From KBS-83 sp051025295 (lineage in GTDB: Bacteria > Acidobacteriota > Terriglobia > Terriglobales > Acidobacteriaceae), in assembly GCA_051025295.1 (NCBI GenBank), contig JBMGJV010000014.1: a DNA stretch of 64,000 bases. One strand, written 5' to 3'. The notes under the pieces are model-generated. The model had not been told where the DNA came from. It did not search any database and worked only from the letters and a program-made list of their open reading frames with translations. The position numbers and the translations under genes are program-made. This document shows positions 37,801 through 46,547 of the stretch, in pieces (positions within the stretch are counted from its first letter, which is position 1; every line of letters begins with the position of its first letter).

Positions 37801-37944
37801 CCGCGCTCTACATTCAATCCTGCGAACACAACGGGCTTCGGCAGTATCACGGGAACGGTCAACACAAGCGTCGTATCGCCGATGACTCCGGTAGGCTCCG
37901 GGACTCCGCGCGAGATGCAGCTCGGCGTGCGACTGCAATTTTGA
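34867..37944 (+). CDS. Oar-like TonB-dependent receptor with carboxypeptidase-regulatory N-terminus
   Basis: Start at ATG 34867 (MRKFRSFAISPVTVFVAALA) with GGAGG just upstream. The 1025-residue outer-membrane protein has a signal peptide ending ACVAQ, a carboxypeptidase-regulatory-like domain (TAMTGTITDPSGRVMAQA to YTVTFDHPGFRRL), a plug domain (LPLNGRDWSALTAYVPGAID, NITYDGVDATNV) and a large beta-barrel with repeated aromatic-ended strands, ending MQLGVRLQF with a terminal Phe as expected for Bam insertion. Acidobacteria carry many such paralogues, probably for uptake of oligosaccharides or other large compounds. The substrate is unknown; the phosphoesterase on one side and the two-component system 26 bases downstream may give clues. 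Confidence 0.92.
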   Translation: MRKFRSFAISPVTVFVAALALTGRACVAQVDRTAMTGTITDPSGRVMAQAHILAIETSTHLVRESESYSDGRYDLAELPVGRYTVTFDHPGFRRLVYVDVEQVIGRTRTLDAILQVSGGEQRIQVSSASEFMDRNGSAITGLIEKTQADELPLNGRDWSALTAYVPGAIDTGGSNQRSVRFAGRGLDDSNITYDGVDATNVVNQTQRAWARLSIPLDAIAEFRVDTQLSTAEEGATGGAQLSVTSLSGTDHLHGRLFEYLRNDVFDAPQPAWASHGQSQQPLRLNQFGGSLGGPIVHEKTFFYLASEAYRQVWGYPVSADVPSAAFRASVLNSSPVYAIVNGYPDAGPKSVLTPYTPQSDPGDPNYADYDLLTCSCRQTVNENSVMLRLDQHFSLKTTAFLRFNYDRAVDTQPFAAVATDLQQRVTAPVNGALELLHIFNPNLINEAKFGFNRSTSNSYNHSRTGSVYQIVVATGPGPGFATQNYDYSSIYVGNTFSWIDNLTWTHGRQTLKSGIEIRHIQLNQNYGEHGTVTFATLQQLAANRVSRASLTGALPINDLRKNWFVGYLQDEVKMRPNFDLNLGVRYSVFQVFNEAHGKANPFDFATCGAQGFCGLGANFGEQNYGDLDPRLGFTWSPAQSRHTLVRAGFGMYHEDGQLDDQNLPAKNEVSSYSVKNATYPIAPYFTGPGKISPNAEQRDRKDSYVEQWDLSLQQELPMNLVTTLSYLGSHGVHLLQTNAVNLIDPTTGTVPYPAFAPAIGWRGSVGASVYHALSASVRRPFSQGLLITANYAYAHELDNGSDGSGDGDNLSPQNARCLSCEWASGAWDARHVVNGNAVYSLPFGAGKPMLNNRGLVTAIAGNWQLTTTALARTGFPVNVTLPGSYTAPDGNSGTQRPDRIPGVPLTPPRSRGVAQWINPEAFALPAGEFGNAPRNLLRGPGTWQVDLGAAKTFVWRDRAQMEFRSEFYNVFNHPQLGQPRSTFNPANTTGFGSITGTVNTSVVSPMTPVGSGTPREMQLGVRLQF

Positions 37945-37970
37945 CACCCTGATTGTTTCCTGAGGAGTGC

Positions 37971-38645
37971 ATGCGGATACTTGTCATTGAAGATGAAGTA
38001 AAGACCGCCAGGTTCCTGAGCAAGGGCTTGGCCGAGGCAGGATTTGCAGTCGAGGTGGCCGGGCACGGCATCGACGGATTGCACCTGGCCCGTCAGTCAG
38101 AGTTCGATCTTGTCATCCTCGACCTGATGCTCCCCGGCCTGGATGGATGGCAGGTACTCACGCAACTGCGCCTGGACGCGGGGCCCGTGCTGGTTCTGCT
38201 GTTGACGGCCTGCGATACCGTCCACGAACGCGTTCGCGGCTTTGACCTCGGTGCAGACGACTATCTCGTTAAGCCGTTTGCCTTTTCAGAACTGCTGGCC
38301 CGCGTGCGTTCGCTGCTGCGTCGTGGCCCTCCCCGCGTACACGAGAAGATGCACCTCGCGGATCTCGAGATAGACCTCCTCCGCCAGCGCGCCACCCGTG
38401 CCGGTCGGCGGCTGGAACTCACCTCGAAAGAGTTCCTGCTGCTCACGCTACTCGTCCGTCGAGCGGGTGAGGTGTTGTCCCGCACCTTGATCGCCGAGGC
38501 TGTCTGGGACATGAATTTCGATACCGACACCAACGTCGTCGACGTGAACGTACGCCGACTGCGCAGCAAAGTCGATGATCCATTCCCCAACAAGCTGATC
38601 CATACCGTCCGGGGCGCCGGCTATGTACTCGATGCAAATCGCTAG
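37971..38645 (+). CDS. OmpR/PhoB-family response regulator (CusR-like)
   Basis: Start at ATG 37971 (MRILVIEDEVKTARFL) with TGAGGAG upstream; an earlier TTG at 37953 is less likely. The 224-residue protein has a receiver domain with the acidic pair IEDE, phosphoacceptor Asp in DLVILDLMLPGLDGW and Lys in DDYLVKPFAFSELLARVRSL, then a winged-helix DNA-binding domain (LELTSKEFLLLTLLVRRAGE, NVVDVNVRRLRSKVDDPFP, IHTVRGAGYVLD). It overlaps the sensor kinase gene by 23 bases. The pair resembles heavy-metal-responsive CusR/CusS-type systems, but could control the adjacent receptor. Confidence 0.94.
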   Translation: MRILVIEDEVKTARFLSKGLAEAGFAVEVAGHGIDGLHLARQSEFDLVILDLMLPGLDGWQVLTQLRLDAGPVLVLLLTACDTVHERVRGFDLGADDYLVKPFAFSELLARVRSLLRRGPPRVHEKMHLADLEIDLLRQRATRAGRRLELTSKEFLLLTLLVRRAGEVLSRTLIAEAVWDMNFDTDTNVVDVNVRRLRSKVDDPFPNKLIHTVRGAGYVLDANR

Positions 38646-40119
38646 CCTCGGGCCCTACTCGCGCGTCCGGCGAACACTCGCGTTTCGCCTGATGGCGGTT
38701 TACGCTCTGGTCGGCCTCTTCCTCGTCACAGTCGCCATTGCAAGTCTTTATTTCGTGCTGCGCAGTGAGCTCGAAAAGAGCAACAGTCTCTTTGTGGCCG
38801 ACAAAGTGCATGTTCTGCGTACCCTCCTGCGCGAGCGGCCACAGGATGAGGAAGGCCTGCGGGAAGAGGTTGAGTTAGAGGCGGCGGCACGACGATACGA
38901 GCAGTTCTATATCCGGCTGCTTGATCAGCAGAATGCGCCGCTGCTGATGACGCCTGGAATGGAAAACCAAGTCGATCTCGATCGCTTGACTGCACAGACC
39001 CGCAACCATCCGGATCGCATCAGCCCGATGTCAGGGCGCGATCAACGTGTGTTCCGCGTGACCAGTGTGTCCGCGCCCGTAGGCGCCGATGGGAGTCGTG
39101 TATACACGCTGCAGATTGCAGTCGACGTCTCGCAGCAGGAGGCACTGCTCGCACGCTATCGCCTCTGCTTCTGGGGCATACTCTTCGCCACCTTTCTTGT
39201 CTATCCGGTGATCGGCTACCAGATCGCGCGGCACGGCATCCGTCCGATTGAAGAGATAGCGACAACGGCGCGGCACATCACCTCGACAAACCTTCGAGAG
39301 CGCATCGTCTCCGAGGGTTATCCCTCCGAGTTGGCAGACCTTGCAGCGACCTTCAACCAGATGCTCGATCGCCTCGAGGCTTCTTTCGCGCGAATCTCGA
39401 TGTTTTCGGCAGATATCGCGCATGACCTGCGCACGCCGGTGAACAACATCCGCGGCGAAGCGGAGGTGGCGCTGTCACGTGCCCGCACGGCAAGCGAATA
39501 CCGCGATGTAATCGAATCATGCCTCGAAGAAGCGGTTCGCCTCTCGGATCTTATTGGCGACCTCCTGTTCCTCGAGCGGGCGGAAGGCCCCTTGTCGCAC
39601 CTGCGGCGCGAGCCGGTCGACATGGGTGAACTGCTCGGCAAGGTGCGCGACTACTTCGAAGCTCCAGCCGCCGACGCACAAGTGTCGCTCACCACATCCT
39701 GCGAGAAGGGGCCGCACCTGGCAGTGATCGATCGCTCGCTCCTGCAACGCGCAGTCAGCAACCTCGTCGCGAATGCTCTCGCCTATACGCCGAGAGGCGG
39801 AACCGTCGTGCTCAGCACGCAGGCGCATGCTTCTTCGATCCGCATCGAAGTTGCCGATAACGGAGTCGGCATTCCAGCAGAGGCGCTGCCCAGGGTTTTC
39901 GACCGCTTCTTTCGCGTCGATTCTTCCCGCTCACACGTCTCTGGAGGAACCGGCCTCGGCTTGGCCATCGTGAAGAGCATTGCCGTGCTCCATGGCGGTG
40001 ACGTTGTCATCGCGAGCCAACCGGGGCAAGGTACTCGAGTCACACTTGAAGTGCCGATCTCTGCGGAGCCTTGCCCTGCCAGCGTCGTTAACAGTCGTCC
40101 GTTGAGAACTGCACCATAG
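38623..40119 (+). CDS. Membrane sensor histidine kinase (CusS-like)
   Basis: Start at 38623 or in-frame ATG 38632. About 498 residues: first membrane helix LMAVYALVGLFLVTVAIASL, a periplasmic domain of about 120 residues, second helix LCFWGILFATFLVYPVIGYQ, a HAMP domain (GIRPIEEIATTARHIT), HisKA with phosphoacceptor His in FSADIAHDLRTPVNNI, and HATPase_c with N box LVANALAYTPRGG, G1 EVADNGVGIP, F box FFRVDSS and G2 GGTGLGLAIVKSI. Order and spacing match the heavy-metal sensor kinase group, although no metal-binding cluster is obvious in the periplasmic part. It phosphorylates the overlapping response regulator. Confidence 0.93.
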   Translation: MYSMQIASLGPYSRVRRTLAFRLMAVYALVGLFLVTVAIASLYFVLRSELEKSNSLFVADKVHVLRTLLRERPQDEEGLREEVELEAAARRYEQFYIRLLDQQNAPLLMTPGMENQVDLDRLTAQTRNHPDRISPMSGRDQRVFRVTSVSAPVGADGSRVYTLQIAVDVSQQEALLARYRLCFWGILFATFLVYPVIGYQIARHGIRPIEEIATTARHITSTNLRERIVSEGYPSELADLAATFNQMLDRLEASFARISMFSADIAHDLRTPVNNIRGEAEVALSRARTASEYRDVIESCLEEAVRLSDLIGDLLFLERAEGPLSHLRREPVDMGELLGKVRDYFEAPAADAQVSLTTSCEKGPHLAVIDRSLLQRAVSNLVANALAYTPRGGTVVLSTQAHASSIRIEVADNGVGIPAEALPRVFDRFFRVDSSRSHVSGGTGLGLAIVKSIAVLHGGDVVIASQPGQGTRVTLEVPISAEPCPASVVNSRPLRTAP

Positions 40120-40212
40120 CAGCCGAACTGCAGGTGCGCCGGTCGCGGCGAATTGCGAGAGCGAGCTCTCCCTGCCCATCGATTACACTCACAATCGCAC
40201 GCGTCGATCCCG

Positions 40213-40800
40213 TCAGAACCTGAGGATTGGGCCGAAGGTAATCCGCAGATTGTTGTGCGCGCCTCTGTTGAAGAACACCGCATCGCCTGCTTCCAGCCGC
40301 AGTCCTAGTGGCCCGAGGCTCGCCTCCGCACCAACTGCCGGGTAGAGAGCTGCGTTTAGATTCGAAGTCCGTATGCCGAACAGGGTGCTCACGTAGCTAC
40401 TGTAAGGAACCAGGCTTGGGCTCAGCCGGAAGTCCAGAAAGCCGGCCTTCAGCGTGACAAATGGACGGAACCTTCCGCGGGGCGACTCAAGCATCGGCCC
40501 GAAGTATCCCTCTGTCACGCCAATCGAAGTACGCTCAATCTGAGTCGTGTTTCCGCTCGATATGTCGTGGTACGCCTCGCTGAAGTTGAGGCCGTAGTCG
40601 TAGGCAAGCTCACCTTCAAGCACAATTTTGCGCTGCATGCGGTATCCGAATCTGCCGCCCAGGCCGAAATTGTCTGTGTTGGTCTGACTCACGCTCAAGG
40701 AGTCCACAAACACACCAGCTTCGAAACGCCGCTGCGCATGCAACGAACTTCCACTACAGACCAGCCCTAAAACGACTCCGATGGCTGCGATCAGACGCAT
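40213..40800 (-). CDS. Small outer-membrane beta-barrel protein
   Basis: A 195-residue protein with a signal peptide (MRLIAAIGVVLGLVCSGSSL to HAQ) and alternating hydrophobic/polar strands typical of an eight-stranded OmpA/OmpW-like barrel: FGLGGRFGYRMQRKIVLEGE, FGPMLESPRGRFRPFVTLKA, ALYPAVGAEASLGPLGLRLE, ending LRITFGPILRF with terminal Phe. Probable outer-membrane protein of unknown function. It faces the protease gene divergently and converges with the kinase gene. Confidence 0.75.
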   Translation of the reverse strand: MRLIAAIGVVLGLVCSGSSLHAQRRFEAGVFVDSLSVSQTNTDNFGLGGRFGYRMQRKIVLEGELAYDYGLNFSEAYHDISSGNTTQIERTSIGVTEGYFGPMLESPRGRFRPFVTLKAGFLDFRLSPSLVPYSSYVSTLFGIRTSNLNAALYPAVGAEASLGPLGLRLEAGDAVFFNRGAHNNLRITFGPILRF

Positions 40801-41072
40801 GGATACTTACCTCTCGAAATCAGATGCCAATCCACCGCCTATGCGAGTGGCTTGCCGCCGACCCTGGCGCAAGGTTTCTGGGAGGCTGGCCCAAGGCAGG
40901 ACCGTGCCACCAAGCTGGGTTCCCTCTCTCTTGGCACGTACTGCGCCCTCACTGGAAGCCACCTCCATCGTTGCGCGTGATAATGTGGTCGCCACTTACC
41001 GCAAACATTGTTCCGTACCTCCCTCGGCTTTGGCGCGGTCAGGATCCTGCTCTGAAGAGGCTTCCCGTCACG

Positions 41073-44000
41073 ATGACTCGCTCCGCTGTGGTTCGGCTGC
41101 TCCCTGCTCTTGCGTTTTCATGTGCGGTCAGCTTGCTTGGCTCCGCTGCCTTTGCCGCCGCTCCGCTGCTGCTGAGGAATCCCTCTCTCAGTCGCGACCA
41201 CATCGCCTTCCTCTATGCGGACGATGTCTGGACCGTCCCGCGGGATGGCGGAGAGGCCGCGCGCCTCACCTCGACGAATGCTGTCGTCGATGGGCCCTAC
41301 TACTCGCCCGACGGCACGCAGATCGCTTACACCGCCCGCGACCATGGGCTGGCCGATGTCTACGTAGTGCCTGCATCGGGCGGAGTTCCGCGACGCCTTA
41401 CCTGGGAGCCCACCGGCAACTCCGTCGTTGGATGGACACCAGATGGCAAGGATGTGCTCTTCGCCTCCGCGCACGCCAGCTACTCGGACTTTCCGCGTCT
41501 GTTTCGTGTCCACGCCGATGGAACCGGCTCGCCTGCCGTGCTACCGCTGCCCAGCGCCGCATCGGGATCGCTCTCTCCCGATGGCAGCACGATGGCCTAC
41601 GTTCCCGTTGCTCAGTGGCAGAGTGCATGGAAGCACTACCGCGGCGGCCAGACCACGCCGGTCTGGCTGGTGGACATGAAGACGCTGGATCTGGTGAAGA
41701 TCCCGCGCGAGAACTCGAATGACTCCTCGCCCGTCTGGCAGGGCAGCACGGTTTACTTCCTGTCAGACCGCAACGGATCAGTCTCGCTGTTCAGCTACGA
41801 CGTCGCCAGCAAGACCGTCAGCCCGGTGCTGGACAACAAGGGCTACGATCTGAAGACCGTCTCCGCCGGCCCAGGCGGACTGGTCTATGAGCAGTTCGGC
41901 TCGCTGCATCTTTACGATCCCACGACTCACCAGGAACACGCGGTTCCCGTGTCCATTCACGGTGACCTGCCGTCGCTGACGCCGCATATCCGGCAGATTT
42001 CGCCGAAGGAAGCGCAGAATATCTCGCTCTCGCCGACGGGTGTCCGCGTCGTCGCGGAGGCTCACGGCGATATCTTCACCGTACCCGCAGAGAAGGGCGA
42101 CACGCGCAACCTCACGCGCACGTCGGGTGTCGCAGAGCGTGATCCTTCCTGGTCTCCCGACGGCAAGTCAATCGCCTACTTCAGCGATGCCTCCGGCGAG
42201 TACCAGCTCTACGTCCGCGATCAGGATGGGCTACAGCCGCCGCACGTCATCGACCTTGGCCCTTCGCCCTCGTTCTTCTACCACCCCACCTGGTCGCCAG
42301 ATTCCAAACACGTTGCCTTCGCGGACAAGCATCTTCGGCTCTGGTACGTCGATGTCGCAGGAGGCAAGCCGATCAAGATCGACACCGGCCTGCGTGGCGG
42401 CTTCGGACAATCGGCAGAGATCACCTGGTCGCCAGATTCGCAGTGGATCGCCTACACACGCGATTTGGAAAACCAACTCAATGCGCTCTTCTTCTACTCG
42501 CTGGTGACGCACTCCTCGACGCAGATCACAGACGGCATGAGCAACGCCGCTCATCCCGTCTTCGATCCCAACGGCAAGTACCTCTATTTCACCGCGTCCA
42601 CCAACAACGGGCCTTCCGATGCGGGCATCGACCTCTCATCGCTCGATCGCGCCGTCAACAGTCACGCCTATGTCGTCGTTCTGGCCAAGGATGGGCTCTC
42701 TCCCGTTCCGCCGGAAAGTGACGACGAGAATAAGAAGAAAGAAGAAGAGGCGAAGAACAGCGAACCATCCAGCACCGACAAGAAAGACGCGGACAGCAAG
42801 AAACCCGACAGTACGCAGGACAAGACAACTGCCAAGGGCGACGAGAAGAAGGACGCGGCGAAAAAGGAAGCGCCGAAGCCCACTATCATCGATCTTGCAG
42901 GTATCGGCAACCGCATCCTGTCGTTACCCATCCCGGCGCGCAACTATGTCGGGCTGGCGGTCGGCAAGACAGGCGTGCTCTTTCTCGCAGAAGGTGGAGC
43001 CGTGGGCCGCGCCTCAGGTCAGGATGGTCCGCCCATTCGTACCCTCTGGCGCTTCACCACCGAAAAGCGCCAAACGGAAGCGGTGCTGAATGGGCTCAGC
43101 GATCTCAACGTCTCCTTCAACGGCGAGAAACTTCTGTACGCGAAGGAAGAACATTGGTTCCTTGTGCCGACTGCTGAGCTCAAGCCCGGCTCGCCCGACG
43201 CGCCTCAGGGCAAGCCCGTCAACAACGAGACGATGTTCGCCACCGTCGACCCGCGTGCCGAGTTTCAGCAGATGTATCGCGAGACATGGCACATTGAGCG
43301 TGACTTCTTCTACGATCCCCACCTCCATGGCCTGGACCTCGCGAAGATCGAAGCGAAGTATGCGCCGTATATCGATGGCCTGAGCTCGCGCGCCGAGTTC
43401 ACCTATCTGTCGAATGAAATGCTTGGTGAAATAGAGGTGGGCCACATGTTCGTCGGCGGCCCCGCGGAACCAAAAGACGGTCCGAAGCCCGGTCTGCTCG
43501 GCGCGGACTACACGACGGATAGCAACCGTTACAAGTTCACGAAGATCTACAACGGTCAGAACTGGTCGCCCTCACTGGTTGCGCCACTGACGCTACCCGG
43601 CATCAACATCGTCGAAGGTGAGTATCTCCTCGCCGTCAACGGCCGTGAGCTTCATGCCACGGACAACCTGGACAGCTTCTTCGATGGAACCGCCGGCCGC
43701 CAGACAGTAGTACGCGTGAGTAAAAAAAGCCGACGGGAGTGATGGTCGCGACGTCACTGTCGTGCCCAGCGATTCTGAACACGGACTGCGCAACATCGAT
43801 TGGATTGAATCGAACCGACGCAAAGTGGACGAACTCTCCGGAGGCAAGGTCGCTTATATCTACATGCCAAACACCGGCGGAGCGGGTTACACCAACTTCA
43901 ATCGCTACTTCTACGCACAGGTGGACAAGCAGGCTCTCGTGCTCGATGAGCGCTACAACGAAGGCGGCTTTATCGCTGATTATGTGGTGAATGTGCTCGG

Positions 44001-44469
44001 ACAGAAGCCACTTAGCGGCGCCATCGAACGCGATGGAAAGCCTCTCCACGATCCTGTTGGCGCCATCTTCGGGCCGAAGGCGATGATCATTAATCAGTCT
44101 GCGGGCTCAGGTGGTGACGCAATGCCCTGGTACTTCCGCAAGGCAGGACTCGGCACAATCGTCGGCGTGCGCACGTGGGGTGGCCTGGTTGGAATTGGCG
44201 GCTATCCCACGCTGCTCGATGGCGGCCACGTCACCGCACCGCGCTATGGCATCTACGGCCTGAAGGGCGAGTGGGAGGTTGAGGGCCACGGCATCCCGCC
44301 CGACGTAGAAGTGGAGGAGCTGCCCAAAGATGTGGCCGCCGGCCACGATGTGCAGCTTGAGCGGGCCGTGTCCATCGTGCTTGAGCAGCTCAAGGAGCAT
44401 CCCGTACCGACGCCAGCCGTACCGTCCTACCCCAACTACCATCAGCACGACGATGTGGGCGCTCACTAG
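41073..44469 (+). pseudogene. Tricorn-like S41 protease with beta-propeller and PDZ, interrupted by a +1 frameshift at an A7 tract
   Basis: Start at ATG 41073 (MTRSAVVRLLPALAF, signal peptide to AAFAA). The first frame gives 889 residues: tricorn-like beta-propellers (LYADDVWTVPRDGGEAARL, SWSPDGKSIAYFSDASGEYQ), a Lys/Glu/Asp-rich linker at about 42715-42880, the C1 helical part and a PDZ domain (LTLPGINIVEGEYLLAVNGR), stopping at 43742. The remainder lies in the next frame to 44469, with RDVTVVP, WIESNRRKVDELSGGKVAYI, and the S41 core INQSAGSGGDAMPW with the nucleophile Ser. Seven A residues at 43722-43728 precede the break; with six, one frame of about 1131 residues results. Either a real null mutation, slippage, or a sequencing error in a homopolymer. 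Confidence 0.85.
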
Positions 44470-44487
44470 AGGGAGACAATTCTGGGC

Positions 44488-44520
44488 AAATAAAGGCCAC
44501 CCAAGCGGTGGCTTTTATTT
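44488..44520. terminator. Bidirectional rho-independent terminator
   Basis: A 14-base-pair stem (44488-44501 with 44507-44520, one G-T pair) around a five-base loop, flanked by A-rich and T-rich arms (AAATAAA / TTTTATTT). It sits between the convergent protease and nrfD genes and can serve both. Confidence 0.88.
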
Positions 44521-44565
44521 GGTGCACATACTTGCCTGGGGGAGCAGTCAAATTCGGCGCTCGCT

Positions 44566-45675
44566 CTACGCAAGTCGCTCCGTTAGCTGCTCCGTTGCGC
44601 TCACCTGTCGCTGTCCCCAGTAATGATCCCAGGTCTCCGGTGGTGCGTTGCGAATCGCGCCCTCGCGGTCCAGTGCGGACTCCTGCCCGGCATGAACCAT
44701 CGCCCACTTCAGTGCAGCTGTGCCAGCCAGCGTCAGCAGCGGGGCGACGATCGTGCGCAGCACCTTCGATCGGCTGTGCCGAAGCAGTGCTGGCGCAGCG
44801 ATGCCGGCGAGCACCGCGCCGCACCAGAAGAGCTTCGCATGCCTGCCGTGCGTCAGCGGCCGTGCGGACTTTCGTGCTTGTGCAAGGTACGTGACGAGCG
44901 TTGCGGCTTCAGCCCCTAAAGCCACATCTTCGAACGTCTCGAGCACACGATGACTGTTGTGATCGCCGTTCGCGGTTGCGCACAAGGTCAGCGCCGCGGC
45001 GGCGCTGCTGAAGACGCTCGCAGAGAACAGCGCTCCGAGAAAATGAGTATGCGCCCACGCAGGAATCGAAGTAGTCGAGAGCAGCACACCCGGATAAGCG
45101 ACCATGGTGTACGCGAATGGCAGCGTTAGGAGGCTGATCACGCGCTTGGGCAGCGGGCGCTGAGCTTTCTTCAGCACCCGCGCACCGACTGGCAGCTTCC
45201 GCGCAGGGAATTCCAGCAGAGCGGCGACGAAGGCGAGCGTGCCATAGCCCGTCAGCGCCCACGCGCCCGTGTTCATGGGCGAGCTGCGCTTCACGATGCG
45301 CAGCATATGCAGAAAGCGCTCCGGGCGCCCAAGATCGATCACCAGCAGCGGTGGACACGGAATCACCAGCAGGAACGACAGGTAGCGGCCGACACGAACA
45401 GTTCTACTGAATCGTGCGGGGTCGACCAGATCTGCCACCGTGCACAGGATGAACGCGCCCGCGGAGATACCTTCAACGAAGAAGTAGACTGCAATCTCCC
45501 AGCCCCAGAAGGGCCGCTTCAGAATGGGCACGTTCTGATAGGCATGCTGGCTGGCATACTGTGCTCGCTCACTAACAAACTCCGGCCGCGTGGCCTTCAT
45601 CAGTTCGTAGCTCTCGGTCAGCTTACTGAATACGGCGTCCGAGGCTGCCGCTTGCGGAGTAGGATCGCCTCTCAT
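44566..45675 (-). CDS. nrfD: NrfD/polysulfide-reductase-like membrane subunit of formate dehydrogenase
   Basis: A 369-residue membrane protein with about eight helices. It contains ILKRPFWGWEIAVYFFVEGI, SAGAFILCTVADL, PPLLVIDLGRPERFLHMLRI and PMNTGAWALTGYGTLAFVAA, all hallmarks of the NrfD family (Glu and Asp in the first helices, the LGRPxR motif). NrfD proteins bind quinone in the membrane and accept electrons from an adjacent ferredoxin-like subunit. Its ATG overlaps the stop of the ferredoxin gene (ATGA at 45672-45675). Unlike E. coli FdnI, this subunit carries no haem. In complex with the two upstream gene products it should transfer formate electrons to the quinone pool. Confidence 0.9.
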   Translation of the reverse strand: MRGDPTPQAAASDAVFSKLTESYELMKATRPEFVSERAQYASQHAYQNVPILKRPFWGWEIAVYFFVEGISAGAFILCTVADLVDPARFSRTVRVGRYLSFLLVIPCPPLLVIDLGRPERFLHMLRIVKRSSPMNTGAWALTGYGTLAFVAALLEFPARKLPVGARVLKKAQRPLPKRVISLLTLPFAYTMVAYPGVLLSTTSIPAWAHTHFLGALFSASVFSSAAAALTLCATANGDHNSHRVLETFEDVALGAEAATLVTYLAQARKSARPLTHGRHAKLFWCGAVLAGIAAPALLRHSRSKVLRTIVAPLLTLAGTAALKWAMVHAGQESALDREGAIRNAPPETWDHYWGQRQVSATEQLTERLA

Positions 45676-46547
45676 GCCTCACTCCGGAATGCCAGGACCG
45701 ACGCGGCAGTCAAAGCCAGCGCCGTGCCAAAGCTCATCAGGTAGTTACGTTTCAAATGCGCAGACGGACGACGGGGTGCTTCCGGAAGGTTGTAGACCGA
45801 CGGCCGGTCCTTCAGCAGGAAAATGGAGTTCAGGGCGCTGTACTCTCCGGCCGGCTCGTCGCCATAGAGATAGGCATCCGTCTCGCCAAGTTGGTGCAGC
45901 GTCTCTACCCGTTCCCGCGCGAACTCGCGTAGTTCACTCACCTTGCCGAACTTGATCGACTCCGTTGGACACGCCTTCGCGCACGCCGGCTGCAAGCCAT
46001 CTTTCTGGCGGTCGTAGCAAAGGGTGCACTTGTGCGCGCGACCGTCGTCAATGCTGCGGTTCAGCACACCAAATGGGCACGCGACCACGCAGGATGCGCA
46101 GCCATTGCAGATGTCCTGCTGCACATACACGTTGCCAAATTCGTTGTAGATGATTGCGCCCGTCGGGCAGGCTTCCTGGCACGGCGCAAGCTGGCAATGC
46201 TTGCACACGTCGCTCATCATCAGCCAGCGCAGCGGCCCGTCATCGGCCTGCTGCTCGACGAAAGCGACATGTCGCCACGTCGTGTCGGATAGCATGACGG
46301 TGTTATCGTAACTGTTTCCTGTCCAATGGAAGCCGTCGGCAGGTAGCTGGTTCCACTGCTTGCAGGCAACCTCACATGCTTTACAGCCGATACAAAGCGT
46401 CGTATCGGTGAAGAAACCCGTCTCCTCCTCTTCTGCAGGAGGCTCCGGCCGCCTCCACGCATCGATCATGTCCGTTGCTAGATCAGCGAGCCGGCTGCCC
46501 AGGTCGGCAGCATGCCCCGGTTGCATCTCTTCCGGCGTTTCAATCAT
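45672..46547 (-). CDS. 4Fe-4S ferredoxin-type electron transfer subunit of formate dehydrogenase (FdnH/FdoH-like)
   Basis: A 291-residue protein with four Cys clusters: CIGCKACEVACKQW, CKHCQLAPCQEACPTGAI, CNGCASCVVACPFGV and CTLCYDRQKDG with ACAKACPTESI. This equals four [4Fe-4S] centres as in the beta subunit of formate dehydrogenases. The C-terminal stretch (MSFGTALALTAASVLAF) could be a membrane anchor. It overlaps both neighbours by ATGA, so the three subunits are translationally coupled. The N-terminal 40 residues are acidic and have no signal peptide, consistent with export only as a passenger or with a cytoplasmic location. Confidence 0.93.
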   Translation of the reverse strand: MIETPEEMQPGHAADLGSRLADLATDMIDAWRRPEPPAEEEETGFFTDTTLCIGCKACEVACKQWNQLPADGFHWTGNSYDNTVMLSDTTWRHVAFVEQQADDGPLRWLMMSDVCKHCQLAPCQEACPTGAIIYNEFGNVYVQQDICNGCASCVVACPFGVLNRSIDDGRAHKCTLCYDRQKDGLQPACAKACPTESIKFGKVSELREFARERVETLHQLGETDAYLYGDEPAGEYSALNSIFLLKDRPSVYNLPEAPRRPSAHLKRNYLMSFGTALALTAASVLAFRSEA

